Assembly (NCBI RefSeq): GCF_026626665.1
Contig: NZ_JAPNKE010000002.1
Location: forward strand, 11,242,001 to 11,306,000
Length of the DNA stretch: 64,000 nt
Source: Nannocystis pusilla
Lineage (GTDB): Bacteria > Myxococcota_A > Polyangia > Nannocystales > Nannocystaceae
Direction: 5' to 3'
Shown here piece by piece: positions 1-9,217 of this stretch. Position 1 is the first letter of the stretch, and each line of letters opens with the position of its first letter. The notes beneath the pieces are model-generated. The model did not search any database. It saw nothing but the letters and a program-made list of their open reading frames with translations, and was not told the origin of the DNA. The position numbers and the translations under genes are program-made.

Positions 1-1
1 G

Positions 2-1358
2 ATGACCGCGTTCGCCGCGGCGTTGCAGGCGACAGAGCCGGCGCCGTCGTTGCGCTTCGGGGTGACGACGACGGACGCCGGCAACCCGCGGTGTGCGGCG
101 GCCGAGGCGGGGGCGTTGCGGATGGAGAGCTGCCGCGCGCGCCTCGACGAATTCGTCGACGCGGACGCCGGGGTCGACGCGCGCGAGGCGTGCACGGCCG
201 CGTGTTCGCTCGCGTCGCTGGAGCTGACGCCGACGCCGGGGCCGGACGGCGAGGTCGCGGTGCGGCCGTGGCTCGAGGTCGGGGGGAATGGGGGCAACCT
301 GCCGGACGGGGTCGAGCTGGCCGAGGCGCTGCGCTGCGCGGTGCCGCAGGGGGTCGCGGGGTGCGAGTTCACGAGCCCGCTCGCCAGCCTCGAGCGGGCG
401 GTCGCGCGCTCGGAGGACGAGGCCGACCCCGCGTACGGCTTCCTGCGCGAGACGGCCGATCTGTTGGTGGTGGTGATCAGCGCGGGCAACGACTGTTCGG
501 TCGCGCCCGGGCACGAGGCGATCTTCAGCGACAACCAGGTGTTCTGGGGCGACCTGCAGCTGCCGGATCTGTCACCGGCGATCTGCTGGCGCGCCGGCGT
601 CGTCTGTGACGGACCGGGACCGGTCTACGACGATTGCCGGCCGATCGACCGCGGGGACGACGGCGCAGAGGCCAGCCCCGAGCAAGCGGTGTTGACGTCG
701 GTGCAGCACTTCGCCGAGATGCTGCAGTACTTGCAGCTCCTAAGGCAGACGGTCGACGTCAAGGCGCGGGTGCGGCTGTTCAGCGTCGCCGGGGTGCCGC
801 CGGAGGGTCAGGCGATCCCGTACGCCGACGCCGACGAGCCCGGGTTCCAGACGCAGCACGGGATCGGGCCTGGCTGCAGCGACACGATCGCCGCGCCGCC
901 GCCGGTGCGCCTGCTGGCGGCGGACGACGCCACCGAGCTCGAGGAGCTGCCGGCGGCCTCGATCTGCGAGCCCGACTGGTCGGACGCGTTCACGCGGGCG
1001 GCAGTGGTGGCCAGCGAAAACCTGGGCCCGAACTGCTACCCGCGCTGCGTCTTCGACTGGGACCCGGAGACGCCGGAGCTCGATCACGTCTGCGACGTCG
1101 GCGCGATCATCTTCACCGAGAATTCTGAGGATCGCGGTGCCGCCGTGTGTCCGCGTGGACGGCGAGTGGGCCAGCCAGGGCGGCTCGCCGCGCTGCTACA
1201 TCGTCCGCACCGACGACGAGCTCGACCCGCGCTGCGCCGAGGCGGGCTACAACCTCGAGCTCGAGCTGTGGCGGTCCGAGCCCGATCCGCCGGGGACGTC
1301 CTACTACGCCTGGTGCCGGGAGTCGGGGAATCCGGACGGAGATTGCCCGGCGCTGTGA
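2..1358 (+). CDS. VWA-like secreted protein (5'-truncated, frameshifted)
   Basis: The reading frame is open from the window edge, so the true start probably lies upstream. Around residues 150-165 a hydrophobic strand followed by ISAGNDCS resembles the MIDAS-type core of von Willebrand A-like domains in secreted myxobacterial proteins. The protein is Cys-rich throughout, which fits export and disulfides. Near 1122-1135 the frame breaks: the first frame runs on as Arg-rich nonsense, while the +1 frame gives an ordinary acidic, Cys-containing C-terminus (PPCVRVDGEWASQGG to DGDCPAL) ending in TGA at 1356-1358. The stop overlaps a copy of the dispersed 14-bp-period palindrome. The VWA assignment is inferred from fold-like features only. 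Confidence 0.6.
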
Positions 1359-1406
1359 GATGTCTTTTGAGACATGTCGTGATCGACATGTCGAAAGGTA
1401 CTTGTC
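1357..1406. repeat. Palindromic element, four 14-bp units
   Basis: Octamers GAGATGTC, GACATGTC, GACATGTC and TACTTGTC are each separated by exactly 6 nt (14-bp period). The first unit overlaps the stop codon of the VWA-like gene. Confidence 0.8.
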
Positions 1407-1457
1407 ACAGCATGGCCGGAGGCGCGCGGCTGGACGGGGGCGAGCGTCCGTAGTACC

Positions 1458-2354
1458 GTGCGGGGCATGGCGATCCCGGTGTACTTCAGCCCGGACTACG
1501 TGTTGGCTCGGCACGAGTTCGACACCACGCGCAAGGCGCAGTGGATGTACGAATCGCTGGTGGCGGCGCCGATCGCCGGGATCGAGGTGCGGGCGCCGGA
1601 GCCGGCGACCGCGGCCGAGCTGGGCGAGGTGCATGACCGCGAGTACGTCGAGGCGGTGCGCACCGGGGAGCCGCGCGAGCTGGCGGAGTCGCAGGGCTTC
1701 GCCTGGGACCCCGCGCTGTGGACGATGGTGCGGGCGTCGAACGGCGGGGCGGTGGCGGCGGCGCGAGAGGCGTTGGCGGTCGGCACGGCGGGCTCGCTGT
1801 CGAGCGGGTTGCACCACGCGCGGCGACGTCACGGCGCGGGCAGCTGCACGTTCAACGGGCTGGCGCTGGCGGCGAGAGCCGGGCTGCGGGCGGGAGCGCA
1901 GGCGGTGCTGGTGCTCGACCTCGACGCGCACTGCGGCGGCGGGACGCACTCGCTGCTCGCCGAGGACCCGCGGGTGTGGCACGTCGACGTGTCGGTCGAC
2001 GACTACGACGCGTACGAGGCGTCGGAGCGGTGGACGCTCGACCTGGTGCGCCGGGCCGAGGATTACTTGCCGACGGTGCGCGAGCGATTGGCGGGGCTCG
2101 AGCGCGCGGCGCCGCAGTTCGAGCTGTGCATCTACAACGCGGGGATGGACCTCCACGAGCGCAGCGGCGACGGGGCGCTGATCGGCATCACGACGGAGGT
2201 GCTGGCGGCGCGCGAGCGGCTGGTGTTCGAGTGGTGCCGCCGGCGCGGGACCGCGGTCGCGTTCGTGCTGGCGGGCGGCTACATCAGCGCGACGCTCGAC
2301 CGCGCGGAGCTGGTCGAGTTGCACCGGCTGACGCTCGCGGCGGCGTGCGGGTGA
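1458..2354 (+). CDS. Histone deacetylase / acetylpolyamine amidohydrolase family protein
   Basis: A Zn-dependent deacylase of the arginase/HDAC fold, 298 aa from GTG 1458 or 295 aa from ATG 1467 (MAIPVYFSPDY). Visible motifs are the HH pair in SGLHHARRRHG (about residue 119), the metal-binding LDLDAHCGGGT (about 154-163), a second metal Asp in YNAGMDLHE, and the late LAGGY segment. These are the expected HDAC superfamily landmarks in order, so catalytic residues look intact. The family removes acetyl groups from lysine or polyamine substrates; the substrate here cannot be told. The gene is probably monocistronic, with the palindrome array between it and the upstream gene. Confidence 0.85.
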   Translation: MRGMAIPVYFSPDYVLARHEFDTTRKAQWMYESLVAAPIAGIEVRAPEPATAAELGEVHDREYVEAVRTGEPRELAESQGFAWDPALWTMVRASNGGAVAAAREALAVGTAGSLSSGLHHARRRHGAGSCTFNGLALAARAGLRAGAQAVLVLDLDAHCGGGTHSLLAEDPRVWHVDVSVDDYDAYEASERWTLDLVRRAEDYLPTVRERLAGLERAAPQFELCIYNAGMDLHERSGDGALIGITTEVLAARERLVFEWCRRRGTAVAFVLAGGYISATLDRAELVELHRLTLAAACG

Positions 2355-2464
2355 GCGGGGTGACGCTGGCGGGTGCCTGCGCCGCGCCGGCGGACGCTGG
2401 CGGCGGCGCGCGGGTGAGCGGGGACGCCGGCGGGCGCGCGAGCTGAACCGGCGGGCGCCGGCCG

Positions 2465-4161
2465 TCACGGCGTCGCGGTCGTCGTCGCCTGTACTTCGGG
2501 CCAGGCGAGCTGCAGGCGGGCGTCGAGCCAGCGGGTCTCGGCGGCGGCCAGCTCGGTGGCCTTGCCGCCGATCTCGCGGTGGACGTTCTCGGCCGGGGCG
2601 AAAAGCGCGTCGCGGCCGCGGGTGAACGACTGCTCGCGGACGATCAGCCAGTAGGCCTTGTCGAGCGCGAGGGCGCGGTCGCGCGAGGGGGCGAGCAGCC
2701 AGGCGAGGTCGCGGTCGCCTCCGGGGGCGGCGCGGCGGACCTCGGCCTCGTCGAGGGCGCCGCCGGGGAAGAAGCGGGCCAGCATCTCGGCGTTGGCGCG
2801 CAGCTCGTCGCCGCCGCCGACGCGGCGCATGTACGTGAGGTACTCGGGCTCGGCGTGGCCGACCGCGGGCACGTCGGCGAGGCCGCGCAGGTCCTGGTAC
2901 TTCCAGCCGCGCGCGCCGGGCAGCTTGCGCGGGAAGGAGAAGGTCTGGTCGACGGTGATGCCGATGCCGTTGTGGCAGCCCATGCAGAAGCGGTGCTCCT
3001 CGGCGGTCTGGAGGCGCAGGCGGCCCCGCTCGTCCTCGATGAAGCCCTGCAGCTGCCAGCCGAAGTCGCCGAGCAGGCCGACCTCGGGCGAGCCCTTCCA
3101 GCGCGGCAGTTGGCCCTCCTGGCGCGCGTCGAACTCCTCCTCGTAGGCGCGCTGGATGGCCCAGCGGTCGAGCTCGTCGACTTTTTCGCGTAGCGCAGCT
3201 CCTTCATGCGCGCGGCGACGAGGCCCGGGACGTCGGGGTCGAGGTAGCGGACGCTGTGCAAGAACTCGGTGCCCTCGGGGTAGACGCCGCGACGCACCGG
3301 CTGCCGCGCGGCGCCGCCGAAGTAGTGGGTCGGCAGGCCGCGCAGGACGGTGGCAGTGCCGAGCCGGCCGTCGCGGTCGAGGTCGACGCCACAGGCGCGC
3401 TCGTCGAGCGGCTCGGTCGGCCAGGCGAACCCGGCGGGCAGCTTGGCGGGCGCGGCCACGGCGGCCTCGAGCACCGCGAGGTTGAGCTTGTAGATGTCCT
3501 CGGAGACCTGTCCTTCTGGACCTGTCCGAAAAGACTCCGGCAGGCGGATGAAGGCGTCGCCGGCGCTGCCGTTGGTCGGCCAGAAGGCGCCGACGAACGG
3601 CTTGTAGGCGTAGGTCCGCCACATGCTGCCGTCGCGCGCGAGGCCGTCGGGCCCGAAGCCGGCGGCGAGGTCGAGGTCGGGGACGTAGCCGGCGAAGTCG
3701 GTGCGGCCCTGCAGGGCCTCGCGCAGCGGGCCGTAGTTGTCCTCGCGCACGTAGCGGAGGACTTCTTCGTCGGCGATCGCGGCGAGGGCCGGCCGGCGAT
3801 CGACGAAGAGGTTGGTCCAGTGGTTGACGCGGCCCTCGTCGGAGAAGGCGTACTCCTCCTGCAAGTGCCAGTCGTTCATGCCGTTCGGATCTTGCGAGGC
3901 CGTGTGACAGGCGTAGCAAGGGTTCGAGCGCGCGCCGGTGCGGGTGTAGCACTGCGGCGGGATCGAGGCCTCGGGGTTGCCGTCCCGCAGGCCGGCGGCG
4001 CGCGCGACGGCCAGCGGGTCGTGGTGCTCAGCGGGAGCGCGCGCAGGCGCGGCCGCGGCCTCCGAGCTCGCGCGCGGGTACAGCCACCACTGCCCGGCCG
4101 CGAGGCCGAGCAGGGCGAGCGCAGAGGCGAAGTGGAAGCCCTGGCCGTGCATGCGTGACAT
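2465..4161 (-). CDS. Diheme c-type cytochrome-like exported protein (frameshifted)
   Basis: Begins with an N-terminal membrane/signal segment (FASALALLGLAAGQWWLYP) and carries two heme-binding CxxCH motifs: NPCYACHTA near residue 80 and FCMGCHNG in the C-terminal half. It is therefore predicted to be exported and to bind two covalent c hemes. The frame breaks at about 3182-3186, where an A5 run (minus strand) would need six bases: upstream ELRYAK joins KVDELDRWAIQRA in the other frame. Total length is one base short of a codon multiple. ATG 4161 or ATG 4152 can be the start. It lies 12 nt downstream of the PhoX-type gene on the same strand and is likely cotranscribed. A multi-unit palindromic element lies in the coding region at 3491-3540. 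Confidence 0.75.
3491..3540. repeat. Intragenic palindromic element, four 14-bp units
   Basis: TAGATGTC, GACCTGTC, GACCTGTC and GACTCCGG are spaced by 6 nt each inside the cytochrome gene. The encoded stretch (SFRTGPEGQVSED) uses codons such as TCT, TTT, ACA, GGT, CCA, GAA and GGA, unlike the G/C-ending codons around it, so it looks inserted in frame. Confidence 0.75.
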
Positions 4162-4173
4162 GTCCCGAAGTTC

Positions 4174-6564
4174 CTACGGCGTGCCGGGCCAGGCCGAGTA
4201 GACCGCCTCGCCCGGGTGCTGGACCGAGAAGAACAGGGTGCGCATGTCGCTGTTCAGCGCCGGACCGGTGGCCTCGCTGTCGCTCGGACCGGCGACGACG
4301 CGCAGCGCCTTGCCCCACGTCGGATTGACGACGCCGGGCTCGCCCGCCTTGTGGGCCGGATCGAGGTCGAGGTAGTAGACCGCGTCGGCGTGGCCGCTGA
4401 CGCCGAAGTTGCCGTCGGTGCCGAACCACACGCCGCCGTTGCGATCGATGACGAGGTTGTCCGGGTCGGCGGCGTCGAACACCCCGTCGCCCTCGCTGCC
4501 GTGGAAGGCCTTGAAGTAGGTGAAGGTCAGCGAGCTGCCCGGCTTGTCCGGATCGGCCTCCTGCACGGCGAAGATCGTGCCGACCGCGTCGCTGCGCTTG
4601 GGCGCCTTCTCGGCGTACTCGTCGGGCGCGAACAGGACGCCTTCACCGTCGAGCGCGGTCTGGCCGCCGTGCTTGGTGAAGGCGACGTAGAGCCGCGGGG
4701 TGCCGCTCGGGTCGTTCGGGTTCCACTCGAGATCCTCGGGCCGGTTGAGCTCCATCACCCCGAGCTTGTTGCAGGTGGTGAACAGCACCCGCCGCACGTC
4801 GTCGTCGGTGGCGAGGCCGCCGATCGCGTTCCAATCGGCCGACTTCAGCGCGGCGCCGACCTTGGTGCCGGCCGGACCGGCGGCGGTGCCGGCGTTGGGG
4901 GCGTCGTCGGTGGTGTTGTCGACGGAGAGGCGGATCCACCGGCCCTGGCCCGGGCTCTGCTCGGTCGGCTCGACGCCGCCGGCGAGCTCGGTGCCGGTGG
5001 TGTTGTCGAGGTCGGCGAAGTGCGCGACGTAGAGGTCGCCCTCGTCGAGTAGCGCGCGCGCCTGGGCCTTCGTCATGTCGGCGGTGTAGGGGTCCTTCGA
5101 GACGAACTTGAAGATCCGCCCGCTCCGGCGATCGTCGCCGCCGTAGATCACGAGCGGCTCGCCGACCAGCGGCTTCCACTCGCCGTCGACCGCGAAGGTG
5201 GCGTTCTCCCAGCGCGCGCGGCCGATGGCGCCGAGCTTGCGGTGGCCGACGCCGGGCTCGTTCTTGCCGTAGAACTCGTCGGCCGGGGCGCCCGGATCGA
5301 TCTCCACCAAATAGCCGTAGAGGTCGCGCGCGTGCCTGGCGTTCGGGTCGGGCGAGCGGCCGAACTCGCTGCTGTCGCTGGCGGCGACGTCGAGCGCGAC
5401 GTCCTGGCCGGCGTCACAGCCGGCGCCGGCGACGAACTGCTGGCCGTTCCAGCAGGTCTCCATGTCGCCGTAGTAGTCCTGCACGTTCTCCTCGGCGGTG
5501 AGGACGGTGCCCCACGGGGTCTGGCCGCCCGAGCAGTCGCCGAGGATGCCGGCGACGACGCCCTCCGGCAGATCGACGCCGGCGTCGTCCTTGTCGCCGC
5601 TGATGCCCGCGAGGCCGGTGATCTTGGTGAGGGTGGCGCTGGTGCTGTCATAGCGGACGGCGGGGCGGCTGCGATCGAGCGACCATTCGCCGCTGGCCGG
5701 ATCTTGCACGGCGTGCAGCCAGGAGCCACCGAGCTGCCGCTTGTACTCGGCGCCGTAGGTGACGAGCGAGGCGTCGTCCCACAGGTCGCCGCCGACGTCG
5801 AGGGCGAGCACCTTCAGGCGGTAGAGGAACTGGGCGAAGGTGAGGTGCTGGCCGTCGGGCGCGGAGGTGCTGGTCGGGCTGCTGCCGGAGATGTACTCGT
5901 GGTTGACCCACAGCCACGCGCCGCTGCCGCTGCCGTGCCACTGCGGGACGGCCCCGGGCGCGTCGTTCCAGCCGTCGCCGAAGTAGGCGATGTAATCGTT
6001 GTTGGCGCCGAACCGCGGCGACTCGGGCTGGTCCTCGTGGCCGAGGGGGTCGAGCCAGCGCACCAGGACGTTGTGGCGCAGGCCGGCGATCACCCGCACG
6101 GTGTCGGTCGAGGCGGGCGCGAGCGGGAACTGCAGGCCGATCGGCAAGCTGTCCGTTGCGACATGTCCCGCGAGCGTCTTGACCAGCTCGGCGATGTCGG
6201 TCGCGCCGGTGCCGAGGTCGTCGGCGAAGTGGAGCGCGACGACGCTCGAGCGCGGGGCCCGATCGAAGTCGAGGCCGGGATCGCCAGGCTCGCCCGGATC
6301 GCCGGGGTCGCCAGGGTCCCCGGGCTCACCGGGATCGCCGGGGTCGCCAGGGTCGCCGGGCTCACCGGGGTCGCCAGGCTGGCCGGGCTCTCCGGGCTGG
6401 CCAGGCTGGCCGGGCTGGCCCGGTTCGCCGGGCTCGCCGGGCTGGCCGTCGGTGCCGGCGGTGTCGGTCGCGGCGGCGGAGTCGTCGCCGCACGCGGGCG
6501 CGACGACGAGGCCGAGCCACAATGCAGGGTGGGTGAGGCGGAGCGTGAAGCGAGTGCGAGGCAT
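4174..6564 (-). CDS. phoX: PhoX-like (DUF839) alkaline phosphatase family lipoprotein
   Basis: Start ATG 6564 is preceded by AGGAG; the longer open frame to 6666 lacks a ribosome site. A signal peptide ends in a lipobox-like VAPAC. It is followed by about 60 residues of collagen-like Gly-Glu/Gln/Asp-Pro triplets and then a roughly 650-aa PhoX/DUF839 domain, recognisable by NNDYIAYFGDGW, WLWVNHEYI, GTVLTAEENVQDYYGD, RSGRIFKFVS and WFGTDGNFG. PhoX enzymes are Ca/Fe-dependent extracellular phosphomonoesterases; activity is inferred from family membership. It precedes the cytochrome gene by 12 nt. A palindromic element is embedded near the N-terminus at 6146-6167. Confidence 0.85.
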   Translation of the reverse strand: MPRTRFTLRLTHPALWLGLVVAPACGDDSAAATDTAGTDGQPGEPGEPGQPGQPGQPGEPGQPGDPGEPGDPGDPGDPGEPGDPGDPGDPGEPGDPGLDFDRAPRSSVVALHFADDLGTGATDIAELVKTLAGHVATDSLPIGLQFPLAPASTDTVRVIAGLRHNVLVRWLDPLGHEDQPESPRFGANNDYIAYFGDGWNDAPGAVPQWHGSGSGAWLWVNHEYISGSSPTSTSAPDGQHLTFAQFLYRLKVLALDVGGDLWDDASLVTYGAEYKRQLGGSWLHAVQDPASGEWSLDRSRPAVRYDSTSATLTKITGLAGISGDKDDAGVDLPEGVVAGILGDCSGGQTPWGTVLTAEENVQDYYGDMETCWNGQQFVAGAGCDAGQDVALDVAASDSSEFGRSPDPNARHARDLYGYLVEIDPGAPADEFYGKNEPGVGHRKLGAIGRARWENATFAVDGEWKPLVGEPLVIYGGDDRRSGRIFKFVSKDPYTADMTKAQARALLDEGDLYVAHFADLDNTTGTELAGGVEPTEQSPGQGRWIRLSVDNTTDDAPNAGTAAGPAGTKVGAALKSADWNAIGGLATDDDVRRVLFTTCNKLGVMELNRPEDLEWNPNDPSGTPRLYVAFTKHGGQTALDGEGVLFAPDEYAEKAPKRSDAVGTIFAVQEADPDKPGSSLTFTYFKAFHGSEGDGVFDAADPDNLVIDRNGGVWFGTDGNFGVSGHADAVYYLDLDPAHKAGEPGVVNPTWGKALRVVAGPSDSEATGPALNSDMRTLFFSVQHPGEAVYSAWPGTP
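6146..6167. repeat. Intragenic palindromic element, two units
   Basis: AAGCTGTC-N6-GACATGTC with 14-bp period, inside the PhoX-like gene. It encodes LAGHVATDSL with low-GC3 codons (GGA, CAT, GCA). Confidence 0.6.
6270..6450 (-). repeat. Collagen-like triplet repeat region of the PhoX-like gene
   Basis: Imperfect 9-bp repeats encode Gly-X-Pro triplets (GEPGDPGDPG type), about 20 in a row, between the lipid anchor and the catalytic domain. This could be a stalk. Such DNA is prone to slippage, but here it stays in frame. Confidence 0.8.
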
Positions 6565-6890
6565 CGAGGTCTCCTGCCGTCGAGCGAGCGCCGGCGCGGG
6601 GACGCTAATGCTCGAACATGACGTCCGGCCGACGCCCGGCGGGAGATTGGGCGACGATCGTGTCAACTACCGCGCAGGCCAGGCGACAATGCGGGCAGCT
6701 CGGTGACGGGAGCTCGACGCGGCGTCACCGATTCGTGACAGCGGCGCGGGCGCCGAGAGCGAATGGGCATTGATGATAGTGCATCGGGATTGATGGGAGT
6801 GCGGCAATGCCAGGCGAGGGCGCGGGCTGGCGGTATCGCGCCTCGGGGGAGGCCGGCGCCGCTCCCTCGATCGGGCGTACACTCGCGGGC

Positions 6891-8005
6891 GTGAGCGCGG
6901 AGGAGCTGCCGGAGGAGCTGCGACAGGCGGGTGATTCGCCGCTGGACCTGGGGCTGGCGGTCGATCGCGGGCTGCGGTGGTGGCCGCAGCTATGCGCCGA
7001 GCCGCGGCTGCGGGCGCTGACGCTGCGCTGCGATCTGGGCGGCAACGAGGAGGAGTTCGCCGCGCTGGCCGAGGCGATCGCGGCCGTGGGCCTGCCGCCG
7101 CGGCTTCAGCGGCTGGTGCTCGATCGCCGGCGGCACTGGAGCGACCGCTGGGACGACGTGCTCGAGCTCGACGAGGAGGAAGCCGCGCTCGAGCTGGCGA
7201 TCGACGAGCCGGGCGATGCGGCGCCGATCCTGGCGGCGCTGCAGGTCATGCTGACGCGTGCGCCGGGGTTGCAGCGGATCGCCCTCGCGAGCAACGCCCG
7301 CGGGCGCAACGACCTCGACCCGGCGCTGGAGCGGGTGATCGCGGCCGGGCCGTGGCCGCAGTTGCGCTCGCTCGCGCTGACGTGCGACCGCTCGCACGAG
7401 CGCGACTGGGTGCAGTGGGTGGCGACGCGGACGATGGCGCGGGTGCTGGCGCAGTGCCCGGGGTTGACGGCGCTGAGCCTGCCGCGGGCCGAGCTGTGGC
7501 TCGAGGCGCTCGAGCACGTGACGCTGCGCGAGCTCGAGATCGGCTGGCTCGGGGGGCGCCGCTCGGTCCGAGCGATCGGCGCGAGTGGGGCCCGGGACCG
7601 ACGCCGCGCGGGTCGGGGCTCGAGTTCCTGCGCGAGGCCCGGCTGCCCGCGCTCGAGCGACTGGCGATCGATTTTCAGTACGACTGGTACGTGGGCTGGC
7701 AGTCGGCCGACTTCGAGGCGCTGTGCGCCGCGCGCGGGCTGCCGCGCCTGAGGCACGTGGAGCTGCGTTATTGCGAGCAGGGCGACGAGCTGCTGCGCGG
7801 CTTGCCGGACGCGCCGTGGGCGGGTGGGCTCGAGCGACTCGAGCTGCCGGGGACGGACTTCGATGCGGCGACGGTGGCGGCGCTGGTGGCCGCGAAGCCG
7901 CGGCTGGGGCGGTTGCGTGAGCTGTGGTGCTTCCGCCCGTACGAGCTGGCGGACGACGCGTGGCAGTCGCTGTGCGCGACGTACGAGGTGCGCGAGCCGG
8001 CGTGA
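6891..8005 (+). CDS. Leucine-rich-repeat-like protein (frameshifted)
   Basis: GTG 6891 (VSAEELPEELRQAGD) is the preferred start; an ATG at 6807 extends the frame by 28 residues of weaker character. The protein has recurring LxxLxLxxx strands (LRALTLRCD, LQRLVLD, LRSLALTCD, LTALSLPRA, LRELEIGWL, LERLAIDF, LRHVELRY, LERLELPG), as in horseshoe leucine-rich proteins of large-genome myxobacteria. No signal peptide is seen, so it is probably cytoplasmic. The frame breaks at about 7580-7620; the C-terminal part resumes as GLEFLREARLPALERLAIDF and ends at 8005. One base is missing overall. Function unknown; protein-protein interaction is the usual role of such folds. Confidence 0.65.
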
Positions 8006-8014
8006 GCGCAGCCG

Positions 8015-8044
8015 GGCCGACATGTCTTCATGGACATGTCGGCC
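8015..8044. terminator. Palindromic element forming a perfect 12-bp hairpin after the LRR-like gene
   Basis: GGCCGACATGTC and its exact reverse complement flank the 6-nt loop TTCATG, starting 10 nt after the stop codon. It is a member of the dispersed GACATGTC-N6-GACATGTC family. No T-tract follows, so termination is an inference from position and stem strength. Confidence 0.6.
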
Positions 8045-8330
8045 GATCGCAGGAGAAGGAAGAATGAGGTGCCGGCCGGAGGTCCGCGACGTCGGGCTTC
8101 GACGAGGGATACGCATAGGCCTCGGGGGACATGAGGCCGTCCGCCGCGGACCTCTGGCCGGCACCGTGCGGATATGGTGTCGCCTGCCCGTCGACCAATT
8201 TCTCGCAGACTCATTTTTCTGTCCGGGCCGGCCCAGACGGGCCCAGGTGACACATTCTGTCCTGATGGCCAGGTCGTGGCGGGGCGGGTGCGCTGCGGAC
8301 GCTCCTGCGTTCCCCGAGCGCGCGACGCGG
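8045..8330. other. Intergenic region with a 21-bp inverted repeat
   Basis: No convincing gene. 8068-8088 and 8145-8165 are inverted copies of one another (20 of 21 positions) around a loop of 56 nt, giving a long potential stem. A second GC-rich palindrome (GGGCCGGCCC) lies near 8226. Composition is less GC-biased around 8195-8225. It could be a small structured RNA or a remnant insertion element. Confidence 0.4.
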
Positions 8331-9217
8331 TCACGCGGGCAGGCGCGACAGCCAGTCGGCGAGGCCGCGGCCGATCGCGTGCGGATGATCTTCTTGTACG
8401 AAGTGCAGGCCGTGGCCGAGCTCGACGACCTCGAGCCGCGGCAGATGAGCGCGACACCAGCCGGCGACGGCCGGGGGATCAGGACGCCGGGTTCGACGGT
8501 GAAGAGCAGCTTGGGCAGGTCGGAGCGGCACAGGGCGTCGCGGTAGCGTTCGACGCGGGCGACCACGTCGGCGGGCTCGCCGGCGATCGGCAGCTCGCGC
8601 GGCCACGCGAGCACGGGCCGGCGCGCGCCCCGGTCGAGGAAGGGCGCCCGGTAGTGCCGCAGCTCGGCAGGGGTGAGGCCGCGGACGACGGAGGCCGGCA
8701 GGGCCTGCTCGACGAACACGTTGTCGTCGAGCACGAGCCGCTCGCCGACGCCGGGGGTGCGGAAGGCCTGAAACATGGCCCGGCCAGCCTCGGGGAAGTC
8801 GTCCCAGCTCGGCATGGGCGTGACGATCGCTTCCATGAAGGCGAGGCCGCGCACGCGCTCGGGGTGACGCATGGCCCAGTCGAAGCCGAGGGCGGAGCCC
8901 CAGTCGTGGACGACGAGGGCGATCCGCCGCAGACCGAGCGCGGCGATGAAGCCGGCGAGGTAACGGGCGTGATCGTCGAAGCGATAGGCGATGTCGGGCT
9001 TGTCGGAGTCGCCCATGCCGATCAAGTCGACGGCGATGCAGCGACCGAGGTGGCGCACGTGCGGGAGGACGTTGCGCCACAAATAGGAGGAGGTGGGGTT
9101 GCCGTGGAGGAAGAGGATCGGGTCGCCCTCGCCCTCGTCGACGTAGGCCATCCTGGCGCCGAGGACGTCGACAAAATGCTTGGTGTAGGGGATCGGGGAA
9201 ATGTCGTGAGTGTTCAT
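8331..9217 (-). CDS. Haloalkane dehalogenase family alpha/beta hydrolase (frameshifted)
   Basis: Alpha/beta hydrolase with the hallmarks of haloalkane dehalogenases: oxyanion segment HGNPTSSYLW (residues 39-48), nucleophile elbow HDWGS (Asp about 105), and a C-terminal catalytic His in HGLHFVQEDHP. These enzymes hydrolyse carbon-halogen bonds through an aspartyl ester; the natural substrate is unknown. The frame breaks near 8474-8478, where a run of five C (minus strand) needs six: PGVLIP then continues as PAVAGWCRAHLPRLEVVEL, the expected family sequence. The start ATG 9217 overlaps the stop of the sigma factor gene (ATGA), implying translational coupling. Confidence 0.85.
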
